Shown one piece after another: positions 1-5,818 of a stretch of 8,105 nt of DNA. The first letter of the stretch is position 1, and each line of letters begins with the position of its first letter. The DNA comes from Candidatus Bathyarchaeota archaeon (lineage in GTDB: Archaea; Thermoproteota; Bathyarchaeia; 40CM-2-53-6), in assembly GCA_005882905.1 (NCBI GenBank), contig VBBG01000138.1, positions 1-8,105 on the forward strand. Reading direction: 5' to 3'. A model generated the notes under the pieces. That model did no database searches. It had not been told where the DNA came from and saw only the letters and a program-made list of their open reading frames with translations. Made by a program: the position numbers and the translations under genes.

Positions 1-1156
1 AGCCGACACGGGTCTCGGACCCGGCAACCTCGACCCTTCCCGATCTTTCATAGAACTCTGCGAGCTTTGACGCGAGATAGGCCGGATATCCTTCTTCTCC
101 GGGCATCTCTTCGAGTCGTCCGGATATCTCTCGCATGGCCTCGGCCCAACGGCTTGTCGAGTCAGCCATCAACGCCACATCGTAGCCCATGTCGCGGAAG
201 TACTCTGCTATCGTGATTCCAGTATAGACGCTCGCCTCTCTCGCAGCGATGGGCATGTTGGAAGTGTTGGCGATGAGGACTGTCCGATTCATTATCGGCT
301 CGTTGCTTCTCGGATCGACCAGCTGGGGAAACGTCTCCAAGACCTCCGCCATCTCGTTCCCTCTCTCGCCGCATCCCACATAGACGATGACTGAGGCGTC
401 CGCCCATTTCGCGAGCTGTTGCTGCGCCATTGTCTTGCCGGTGCCGAAGGCGCCGGGGATGGTTGCCGTGCCCCCTTTGGCTATGGGGAAGAAGAAGTCG
501 ATTATTCTCTGCCCGGTCAGGAGCGGGGTGTTGCTTGGAAGTTTTCGTCTGAAGCTTCTAGCGGTCCGCACAGGCCACGTGTTCAGCATGAACAGTGTGA
601 CAGGCCCGTTGGGGGATTCTAGTTCGCCGATCGGCTCGGTGACCGTATAGTCGCCTTCTTTGACGATCGATGATATCTTTCCGGACTGGTTCGGCGGGAC
701 CATTATCTTCTGGGTGATGAGGCTGGTCTCTTTGACCTGGCCGATAATGTCTCCTCCAGTCAGGTTCGCGCCGGGCTTGGTGGTGGGGACGAAGTGCCAT
801 TTCTTGCTCTTGTCGATGGGGGGGAGGGTTAGGCCACGCCTGACGAAGGGTCCGGTCTTTTCGAAGAGTATCGTGAGTGGTCGTTGGATCCCGTCGTAGA
901 TCTGGCCAGTGATTCCCGGCGCTAGCTCAACAGACAGCGGTTTGCCGCTTCGCTCCACTTTCTCTCCGGGTCGTAGGCCCGCGGTCTCCTCGTACACCTG
1001 TACCGTGGCCCGGTCTTGTTCTATCTTGATGATCTCTCCGATGAGACCTTGGTCGCCGACTCTGACGACTTCGTACATTTCGGCGCCGAGCATGCTGCTG
1101 GCCACTATGACGGGACCGGCTACCCGTTCCACCTTTCCAGGCTTGAAGCTCGACAT
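1..1156 (-). CDS. atpA: A-type (V/A) ATP synthase catalytic subunit A, 3' end cut by window edge
   Basis: Catalytic nucleotide-binding subunit of the archaeal A1Ao ATP synthase, which makes ATP at the cytoplasmic face of the membrane. The visible 385 residues begin MSSFKPGKVERVAGPVIVA, the usual N-terminal beta-barrel opening. A long non-homologous region with many Gly/Pro follows, as is typical of subunit A and not B. The P-loop GAFGTGKT lies at residues 235-242, the catalytic segment GCGERGNE at 261-268, and the Walker-B/ADSTSRWAEAMRE block at about 327-342. Full-length members have roughly 580-600 residues, so about 200 C-terminal residues lie off the left edge. The ATG at 1156-1154 was chosen because the family starts there; the frame stays open upstream but has no good start codon. 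No close Shine-Dalgarno is seen; a TATA-like box lies about 50 bases upstream. The neighbour on the right is divergent, so atpA appears to start its own transcript here. Family assignment is certain. Confidence 0.97.
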   Translation of the reverse strand, partial: MSSFKPGKVERVAGPVIVASSMLGAEMYEVVRVGDQGLIGEIIKIEQDRATVQVYEETAGLRPGEKVERSGKPLSVELAPGITGQIYDGIQRPLTILFEKTGPFVRRGLTLPPIDKSKKWHFVPTTKPGANLTGGDIIGQVKETSLITQKIMVPPNQSGKISSIVKEGDYTVTEPIGELESPNGPVTLFMLNTWPVRTARSFRRKLPSNTPLLTGQRIIDFFFPIAKGGTATIPGAFGTGKTMAQQQLAKWADASVIVYVGCGERGNEMAEVLETFPQLVDPRSNEPIMNRTVLIANTSNMPIAAREASVYTGITIAEYFRDMGYDVALMADSTSRWAEAMREISGRLEEMPGEEGYPAYLASKLAEFYERSGRVEVAGSETRVG

Positions 1157-1201
1157 GGCGCCATCAGTAACAGTGAAGTGAAGAGGCGTCGGCCGAGTTC
1201 T

Positions 1202-1209
1202 GATTAAAA
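1202..1209 (-). promoter_or_regulatory. TATA-like box for atpA
   Basis: On the minus strand the sequence reads TTTTAATC, preceded by the purine-rich GGAGAAGG, which resembles a TFB-recognition element. Archaeal transcription usually starts about 25 bases downstream, which would put the start near 1180 and leave a leader of about 25 bases before the ATG at 1156. This is inference from position and composition only. Confidence 0.4.
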
Positions 1210-1295
1210 CCTTCTCCGTGCCATGGAGAGTTACATTAGCCTCATTATGCCGCTGTGGGGCTGAGTGCTCCTCTAACGAGTTCCGGTTGTGATTC

Positions 1296-1895
1296 TTGGA
1301 ATTGTTTAGGGGAGTAGCGTCTAAGACAGCGCAGTCTAGCTACAAGCGGCTCATCCAACTATTGGTAATAGGCTCTGATGGTGATCATTGTCCACAGACT
1401 ACGTATGATGCAGCTAGAGAGGTTGGCGGCCAGATCGCGTCTCACAGTGCGGTGACCGTTACTGGGGGATTGGGTGGTGTAATGGAGGCTGCATGTAGGG
1501 GGGCGAAGGAGAAGGGTGGAATGGTCGTCGGGATCATTCCTCACGAGGATATGAGCTACGCGAACCCCTACTGCGACATCATCATTCCTACTGGGTTAGG
1601 GTTTGCCCGGAACTTCGTCACCGCCTATTCGGCGGATGCGGCGATAGTTGTTGGGGGTGGCGCGGGCACGTTTATCGAAGCGTGTGTCGCCTATCAGAAA
1701 GGGAAGCCGATCGTGGCTTTGACGGGCTCGGGTGGGACCGCGGACAAGATCGCGGACACTTTTCTGGACGATCGAAAAACGATCAAGGTGGTCTCGGCCT
1801 CGACTCCGCGGGAGGCCGTGGAACAGGCGATTGATCACGCGTCGAACGGGAAGAAGGGCGTGAAATACTTCCAGAGCGTAGCCCGGATGATCTAG
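1296..1895 (+). CDS. LOG-like / molybdenum cofactor carrier-like nucleotide-binding protein
   Basis: A 199-residue Rossmann-like protein of the TIGR00725 group (related to the LOG/lysine-decarboxylase-like and DprA folds). Some members bind molybdenum cofactor; others are only called LOG-like phosphoribohydrolases. Visible marks are VIGSDGD at 24-30 (the first strand and turn), the phosphate-binding TGGLGGVMEA at 56-65, LGFARN at 101-106, and VVGGGAGTFIEA at 118-129. The last takes the place of the PGGxGTxxE motif of true LOG enzymes, with Gly for the first Pro but the Glu kept. Length is near normal for the family. The TTG at 1296 is the longest start. A GGGGAG stretch at 1310-1315 and a TTG closer to the VIGSD strand leave the start open, and the first 20 residues may not be translated. 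The gene diverges from atpA and converges on the toroid gene, sharing the bases CTAG at the two stops. The substrate cannot be read from the sequence. Confidence 0.88.
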   Translation: MELFRGVASKTAQSSYKRLIQLLVIGSDGDHCPQTTYDAAREVGGQIASHSAVTVTGGLGGVMEAACRGAKEKGGMVVGIIPHEDMSYANPYCDIIIPTGLGFARNFVTAYSADAAIVVGGGAGTFIEACVAYQKGKPIVALTGSGGTADKIADTFLDDRKTIKVVSASTPREAVEQAIDHASNGKKGVKYFQSVARMI

Positions 1896-2947
1896 CTCGC
1901 TCCGAGCCGACCTGCAGCCTTCAACACCCGTAGTGCGTTGAGTGTTATCATCTCGTTCGGTCCGTTGCGGCCCCAGTCAACCACTTCGACGTTAGAGACT
2001 GCGAGCTTGGCCTGCTTCTTCCGTTGCAGACTCCAGTAGTAGCCTTCGGGCCTCCATCTACCATCCTCTCCACGTTTCGACTCGACGAGCTCGATTGCTT
2101 CCCTAGTCCGGGGGTCCCCGAGTTTGCCTGCTCGATGAAGTATCGTGAGAGCCTGGAGAATATCATAATGCCAGTACAACGGGTAGTGGAGTTCTGTGAA
2201 CGAGTGAATCGACCGACGAACCTTCGAATGAAAAGTCTCGGGCTTACGCTCCTCGCCTGTTCTACAAGAACGAAAGATGCGATGCTTCAGGAAGAACTCA
2301 GTAGCCTTCTCCGCAGATTCGCGAACAGCAATGTCTCCTGTAGCGTGATAATATTCAACCAGTCCCCAGAGGGTCGATAGGCTCTCATTGAAAGAGGAGT
2401 GCCTCGCCTCCTCCCTACGGTCACAATTCCATCCCCCATCCGGCCACTGCCACTTCATCAGCGACTCTGCGAGCCGTCTAACACGAGGGTCTTGAGCGAT
2501 TCCTAGACGGCTGCAGACAGCGAGCGCGTTTCCTTCTTGAGAGGCGCATCTTCGATACAAGCCGTTGATTCGTGGAACATTTCCAAGGTGAGCCTCGCCG
2601 AGTAGCCATTTGAGAACGAGGTCGGTCGCTTTTACTGCCGGTCGAAAACCCTCCCCTACTCCCAGCTCTACTAGTGATACGAGACGCCAGTGGGCTCCCG
2701 TCCATTTCTGGTAGGGGTGCACTCCGAAGCCTCCATCCGGCTGCTGATCGTCAAGAAGGGTACGTACTCGGGACCCTTTTGGGATGAGTCGTCTCGTCTT
2801 CTCGACTTCGGACGAGTCCGCGCGGTTGTCGGCAAGCTCCGTCAGCGCGAAATAGCGGACGGAGGGATCGTGAGACCGAAGGAGCCATACAACTCCAGGA
2901 TCATGCCCATCTTTCAGCCTCTCTTCAGAACTAGGCGGACCCTTCAA
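1892..2947 (-). CDS. Prenyltransferase/squalene-oxidase repeat (alpha/alpha toroid) protein
   Basis: About 351 residues from the TTG at 2947-2945. Toroid repeats with QW-like motifs are visible as QQPDGGF (about 68-74), WQWPDGGW followed by NCD (about 166-176) and GEDGRW (about 293-298). A family-typical LHYPLYWHYD stretch lies at about 254-263, and an N-terminal helix pair contains HDPSVRYFALTEL. This matches a widespread group of uncharacterised proteins annotated as prenyltransferase or squalene cyclase-like. I do not see the DxDD acid motif of class II terpene cyclases or an obvious prenyltransferase zinc site, so a catalytic terpene role is not supported. The frame stays open back to a TTG at 3139, but that 64-residue stretch has no family likeness and holds a TATA-like element, so a shorter start is preferred. 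The start is the weakest part of the call. The last bases overlap the stop of the plus-strand LOG-like gene. Confidence 0.82.
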   Translation of the reverse strand: MKGPPSSEERLKDGHDPGVVWLLRSHDPSVRYFALTELADNRADSSEVEKTRRLIPKGSRVRTLLDDQQPDGGFGVHPYQKWTGAHWRLVSLVELGVGEGFRPAVKATDLVLKWLLGEAHLGNVPRINGLYRRCASQEGNALAVCSRLGIAQDPRVRRLAESLMKWQWPDGGWNCDRREEARHSSFNESLSTLWGLVEYYHATGDIAVRESAEKATEFFLKHRIFRSCRTGEERKPETFHSKVRRSIHSFTELHYPLYWHYDILQALTILHRAGKLGDPRTREAIELVESKRGEDGRWRPEGYYWSLQRKKQAKLAVSNVEVVDWGRNGPNEMITLNALRVLKAAGRLGAS

Positions 2948-3240
2948 CTCACTATCTTGAATGAGTTCGACTGTTTTATTCCTTAGGAAAACAGGGGGTT
3001 TCCATCTAGGCCAAGTCCCCTGAATTCTAGGGAACTGATGGGGTATCGCCTCTTGCCATGTTTGGTGAAAAATCAGTGCTCTCTGGAAAATGACACACGT
3101 TAAATATTGAAAAGTAATGCTCAGCGTCCGTGGTCGCAAAGCTGTGTCATTTCACAACCGTCGTTCGTTCCGGATTAGAATCGAATTCATAGGCTAAATG
3201 AAAACCCGAGAGCGATGATGTTCAGCAGGATTGTAGGCGA
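2948..3240. other. Divergent spacer between the toroid gene and the membrane protein gene
   Basis: A stretch of just under 300 bases between two divergent starts. It holds the TATA-like element at 3100-3108 and a second weak candidate (GCTAAATG, about 3193-3200) suitably placed about 40 bases before the membrane gene start. The minus strand stays open in the toroid frame to 3139, so part of this spacer could be coding if an upstream TTG is used. The deduced peptide there shows no recognisable domain. I see no RNA gene, repeat or terminator. Confidence 0.4.
3100..3108. promoter_or_regulatory. Symmetric TATA-like element in divergent spacer
   Basis: TTAAATATT on the plus strand, AATATTTAA on the minus strand. 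It is the strongest AT-rich box in the spacer and could serve either side. For the toroid gene it would start a transcript near 3076, before the TTG at 2947. For the membrane gene it would give a leader of about 110 bases. Direction cannot be decided from the sequence. Confidence 0.35.
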
Positions 3241-3852
3241 TTGAGCAATTACTCGAAGAGTAGCGCGATCCTCGTCGTTCTACTAGTTACGATCATAGAA
3301 GATTCCGGGCTAATCGCCTGGCTGGCGTTACTCCACACCTCCATGATCTACATGGGCATTTCCATTGCCGCGCTCGTTCTCTTGGTCGTGCTCCTCATCG
3401 AGCATTCGATCATGCAACGCGCAGAGAATCCGGATTTTACCGGCAGGGTCTTCCTCGAAATAATCGGGTTTACGACTCTTGAGGTGATCAACTGGAGCGT
3501 CTGGCTGGCTCTGCTTTCGAACACCTCCTCCCTGTTCTCGATGACTTCCCTCCTCGCTTCAGCCTACTTCTTTGTCGGGTTCTACATTGAACACCAGATT
3601 ACTGAAAATGTGATCACGCGACAGCCGTTTCTCCACTTTAGAAACGCAAGAGGCGTGATCACGGCGGGAGTCATTCTTGAGACTCTTAGCGAAGGTGTTG
3701 GGGCACGACTCTGGATATCCTACGGACTAGCAGGCATGGGACTAACAAGCATAATATTTCTCATCATAGGCTCCACGATAGAGCACTCCATTCAATATGT
3801 AGTAGGAAGAGTGCCCGTGCAGAGTCAAATTGCGGGACGCGTACCAGCATAG
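3241..3852 (+). CDS. Six-helix membrane protein with threefold internal repeat, function unknown
   Basis: I do not recognise this 203-residue protein. It has about six hydrophobic segments (roughly residues 8-33, 37-55, 70-94, 99-117, 138-163 and 165-182), a polar N-terminus and a short polar C-terminal tail. The six helices fall into three pairs. Each pair has a Glu seven residues before a Trp in the first helix (E20/W27, E81/W88, E151/W158) and ends its second helix with Ile-Glu-His-x-Ile (53-57, 116-120, 180-184). The Glu-His pairs sit 63 and 64 residues apart. Buried charged and His residues repeated three times suggest metal, proton or cofactor contact, but that is inference. The TTG at 3241 is the only start candidate after an in-frame TGA in the spacer. 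No clear Shine-Dalgarno is seen. The flanking genes face away from it or converge on it, so it is probably monocistronic. Confidence 0.8.
   Translation: MSNYSKSSAILVVLLVTIIEDSGLIAWLALLHTSMIYMGISIAALVLLVVLLIEHSIMQRAENPDFTGRVFLEIIGFTTLEVINWSVWLALLSNTSSLFSMTSLLASAYFFVGFYIEHQITENVITRQPFLHFRNARGVITAGVILETLSEGVGARLWISYGLAGMGLTSIIFLIIGSTIEHSIQYVVGRVPVQSQIAGRVPA
3268..3795 (+). repeat. Three tandem copies of a two-helix unit within the membrane protein
   Basis: This is a protein-level repeat, not visible at the DNA level. Units span about residues 10-58, 70-121 and 138-185. The shared pattern is E, six residues, W, 22-28 residues, then IEHxI. Short matching stretches are IEDSGLIAWLALL, LEVINWSVWLALL and SEGVGARLWISYG for the first helix, and LLIEHSI, FYIEHQI and STIEHSI for the end of the second. 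Linkers between units are polar (residues 59-69 and 121-137). Confidence 0.75.
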
Positions 3853-3952
3853 CTAAGCCAGGGATCTAGACCCGTTAAGTTCGAATGTGGTCGTCATAGA
3901 TTTCCAGATAAGTGCTGGTTGAGGATTTTGCGCTAGCCGAACGCCAGTAAGG

Positions 3953-4290
3953 TCAGTCAGGCTTGCTGCCGTGGCTCTTCATGTATGTGGCGATGTACCA
4001 CTGATTGCCGAAAGGGTCTTGCACCGCGCCTGACCGCTCCCCATAGTCCATGTCCTTGACCTCATGGAGACCCTTGCCCCCCGCCTTCAGCGCCTGGACA
4101 TAAACCGCGTCCACGTTGTGGACAAAGAGGTGGATGCCGATCTTGAGAGGCTTCCAAGGGTCGCTTGCACACCAAACGCGGCCTTTGCGAACGCTGCAAG
4201 ACGCTCCGGCTCATCGACGATAAAGTAGGGTGTCACAGTCCGAAAGCCGGGCGGAATGTGAGAGGCGGGTTTCGTGGTCTGCATCGTCAC
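3953..4290 (-). pseudogene. Broken VOC/glyoxalase (PhnB-like) gene with internal deletion and frameshift
   Basis: The first part, from the GTG at 4290 or ATG at 4284, reads PPGFRTVTPYFIVDEPERL then AAFAKAAFGVQA, the standard start of PhnB-like VOC proteins. After about 4162 the family sequence resumes in another frame as DPWKPLKIGIHLFVHNVDAV and ends with SGAVQDPFGNQWYIATYMK and a TGA at 3955-3953. Intact relatives carry about 40 more residues between these blocks (the MPGPDGxIxHAEVxIGDS region, including a metal- or substrate-contact strand), and these are missing. In the first frame the reading runs on as unrelated residues to a stop near 4087. Loss of a structural strand plus a frame change makes this a decayed gene, not a programmed frameshift. 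The family includes glyoxalase, dioxygenase and resistance proteins, so the original substrate is unknown. Gene order gives no clue. Confidence 0.85.
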
Positions 4291-4499
4291 TAATCGCGGA
4301 CGATGCGTGCGCGTTAAGGGTTTCGGCCGATCACATTACGGTCCAACATCGGTCGGGAAACCAATGTCTGAGTTAACATCTTGAGGCATGATTGTGGTGG
4401 GGCTGAGTGGCTCCATAGCTAATCTCGGCTGTCTCAACTGTTCGCAACGCCTTTTGAACTGCGGGAACATCAACTTGGGGCAGTCCTTTGGCGTCTCAG

Positions 4500-5552
4500 A
4501 TGTCAGACAGTCAGGTAGAGACTTTATCGAAACAATTCAAGTACTTCTCAGAGAAAGTCTATCCTGGTTCCTCCCCGCTTTACCAAGGGCTTTCAGCACG
4601 AATCGCAGAAGACCCAGAAATCCTATCCCTCGCCTCAGAGTCGAGGAAGGGAGAGATCGTTCCAAATCTTTTCTTCGCGACCGTTCATTTCCTCCTCCTT
4701 CAAGGAACAGAGCATCCCCTCTCGGCCTTCTTCCCAAGCCTCTGTTCTTCTAGCGGAGGCGGCGGTGATCCATATCCGTATTTCCGTTCCTTCTGTTTGG
4801 AAAATAAGAACCGCATTAGGTGTCTTGCATCATCAAAGAGGGTCCAGACCAACGAGGTGCAACGTTGTGCCTGCTTACTACCTGCCTTCGAACTAGTAGC
4901 TCGAGAATCGCGGGGAGGACCGCTCTCCCTTGTAGACATCGGTGCTAGCGCTGGCCTAAATCTCCTGTGGGATCGATATGGGTATGATTATGGTACCGGT
5001 CGAAAGTATGGCAATGTCAACTCTCCTGTCCAGATCTCGTGCACTGTCCGAGGGGACCCAAAACCTCCGATTCCCGAAATCTTTCCCTCGGTCGAATCGC
5101 GGCTAGGAATCGATCTCAATCCAATAGAGGTTCGTGATACGGAAGAGATGCTGTGGCTAAAGAGCCTCGTCTGGCCTGAACACACGAAGAGAGCCGAACT
5201 GTTGCAACGGGCGATTGAATTGGCCAGGCGGGATCCTCCTCGAGTAATCTCAGGGGACGTTGTTGACGTCTTGCCGGGTGTGTTGTCGGAGTTGCCTAGG
5301 CATTCAACGCTCTGCGTCTTTCACAGCCATACCGTTTACCAGTTTCCTCAGGAACTACGGGACCGGCTTTTGTCGCAAATCACAGAGCTTTCAAGAAAGA
5401 GAGATCTCTTCGAAGTTTCATTCGAATGGTGGCGTGGGAAAGACCAGCCCTCGCTTGAATTGAGTCGAGTGCGTGACGGCAAAAGACGAGAAGAGCTCCT
5501 AGCGTATTGCAGTCCGCATGGAGAATGGTTGCAATGGGTCCAGAGGACTTAG
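4500..5552 (+). CDS. DUF2332 family protein
   Basis: About 350 residues from the ATG at 4500; a TTG at 4488 would add four residues. Family marks run the whole length: YPGSSPLYQGLSARIAEDPE near the N-terminus, VHFLLLQGTEHPLSAFFPS (about 62-80), FRSFCLEN (about 95-102), RVQTNEVQRC (114-123), VDIGASAGLNLLWDRYGYDY (145-164), GIDLNPIEVRD (about 203-213), LVWPEHTKR (about 223-231), and CVFHSHTVYQFP (272-283). The GASAGLN turn after a hydrophobic strand resembles a SAM-binding motif I, and the middle resembles a Rossmann methyltransferase, but the family has no proven activity that I know of. Length is normal and no break is seen. Codon use looks more mixed than in atpA. The family is best known from bacteria, so transfer is possible. 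Transcription is probably solo: a broken minus-strand gene lies upstream, and a convergent tRNA downstream. Confidence 0.88.
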   Translation: MSDSQVETLSKQFKYFSEKVYPGSSPLYQGLSARIAEDPEILSLASESRKGEIVPNLFFATVHFLLLQGTEHPLSAFFPSLCSSSGGGGDPYPYFRSFCLENKNRIRCLASSKRVQTNEVQRCACLLPAFELVARESRGGPLSLVDIGASAGLNLLWDRYGYDYGTGRKYGNVNSPVQISCTVRGDPKPPIPEIFPSVESRLGIDLNPIEVRDTEEMLWLKSLVWPEHTKRAELLQRAIELARRDPPRVISGDVVDVLPGVLSELPRHSTLCVFHSHTVYQFPQELRDRLLSQITELSRKRDLFEVSFEWWRGKDQPSLELSRVRDGKRREELLAYCSPHGEWLQWVQRT

Positions 5553-5604
5553 ACATGAGCTTATGGAGATAAGGAGGATTTGAACCAGAGCCGGGCTGGG
5601 GCAG
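5553..5604. other. Convergent spacer with a T-loop-like sequence copy
   Basis: The spacer between the DUF2332 stop and the tRNA 3' end repeats the 11-base word GGATTTGAACC (5576-5586), which also forms part of the tRNA T arm at 5619-5629. The flanks of the spacer copy cannot form a T stem (only two pairs), so it is not a second tRNA. It may be chance or a small duplicated tRNA remnant. No T-run terminator is seen after the tRNA. Confidence 0.3.
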
Positions 5605-5643
5605 TGGTGGGGCTGGCCGGATTTGAACCGGCGATTTCGTGGG

Positions 5644-5662
5644 CTCCCGGCATGGATGAGCT
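5644..5662 (-). other. tRNA-Pro intron at canonical position 37/38 (19 bases)
   Basis: Removing these 19 bases joins G37 to C38 and restores a seven-base anticodon loop. A bulge-helix-bulge can be drawn: central helix CUUG with CGGG, bulge GGA cut GG|A at the 5' site, and bulge AGC cut AG|C at the 3' site next to the anticodon stem. The inner helix is only about two pairs, as expected for such a short intron. This fits the standard archaeal splicing endonuclease substrate. Confidence 0.75.
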
Positions 5663-5684
5663 CCCAAGCCACGCGGCCAGTCCA

Positions 5685-5712
5685 GGCTTCTTAACATAAG
5701 CCTTCTAGACCT
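5685..5712 (-). other. Probable D-loop intron in tRNA-Pro (about 28 bases)
   Basis: The bases between the two D-stem strands number 38 instead of about 10. Taking out 28 leaves the loop AGCCTGGACT, close to the usual archaeal Pro D loop with AGCCTGG. The ends carry the same word AGCC, so the junction may slide by up to four bases. CCAGG (5714-5710) pairs with CCTGG (5686-5682), and CTTA-TGT-TAAG forms an inner hairpin (5700-5690). None of the junction options I tried gives a perfect bulge-helix-bulge, so the exact splice sites are not fixed. Confidence 0.65.
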
Positions 5713-5753
5713 GGCTAGCCGACAGCCCCTGAAGCCGCTGTCGAACCGGTGTC

Positions 5754-5760
5754 GCTTTAG
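5754..5760 (-). promoter_or_regulatory. TATA-like box for tRNA-Pro
   Basis: Minus strand CTAAAGC, centred 28 bases before the first base of the mature tRNA. This spacing predicts transcription starting at or one or two bases before the acceptor stem, which independently supports the distant 5' end at 5729 and so the D-loop intron. Confidence 0.4.
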
Positions 5761-5818
5761 CTCTTACTATTCAGCAGAGTCCAGTGGAAGAAGAAGGCAA
5801 AGACAAGCCCGTACTGGT

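Larger units (their letters stand above)
5605..5729 (-). tRNA. tRNA-Pro(UGG) with two introns and encoded CCA
   Basis: Decodes proline. Read on the minus strand: acceptor GGGGCTG (5729-5723) pairs fully with CAGCCCC (5615-5609), then discriminator A and encoded CCA (5605-5607). T8 and C9 follow. The D stem is GGCT (5720-5717) with GGCC (5678-5675), anticodon stem CGTGG (5673-5669) with CCACG (5642-5638), variable loop AAATC, and T arm GCCGG-TTCAAAT-CCGGC. The anticodon loop reads CTTGGG plus one base, giving anticodon TGG with G37. Invariant U8, A14, G15-C48, G18-G19, U33 and the T-loop bases are present. For this fold two inserts must be removed: about 28 bases in the D loop and 19 bases at 37/38. 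The mature tRNA would have 75 bases plus CCA. One weak point is the expected A21, which is T in my alignment. A TATA-like box sits at the right distance upstream. Confidence 0.88.

Noticed and set aside
162..1207. Several plus- and minus-strand open frames of 60-90 codons over the left end
   Set aside because: All lie over the well-conserved AtpA reading frame and have no recognisable motifs.
2024..2986. Open frames of up to 118 codons opposite the toroid gene
   Set aside because: They are antisense to conserved QW-repeat coding sequence and show no family likeness.
4087..4290. An intact 67-residue protein from the VOC gene start
   Set aside because: Only the first 40 or so residues resemble the family; the rest is out-of-frame reading of the same gene after the deletion.
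3241..4500. A defence or mobile-element module around the membrane protein and pseudogene
   Set aside because: No nuclease, integrase, transposase, toxin-antitoxin pair or terminal repeat was seen; the genes are separately oriented.
5553..5604. A second tRNA or split-tRNA 3' half, suggested by GGTTCAAATCC on the minus strand
   Set aside because: The flanking bases form only two T-stem pairs, and no acceptor strand or anticodon stem could be found.
5636..5668. tRNA-Met, suggested by CTCAT in the minus-strand anticodon region
   Set aside because: The bases around CTCAT do not form an anticodon stem; they lie inside the 37/38 intron, and the CGTGG/CCACG stem gives anticodon TGG.
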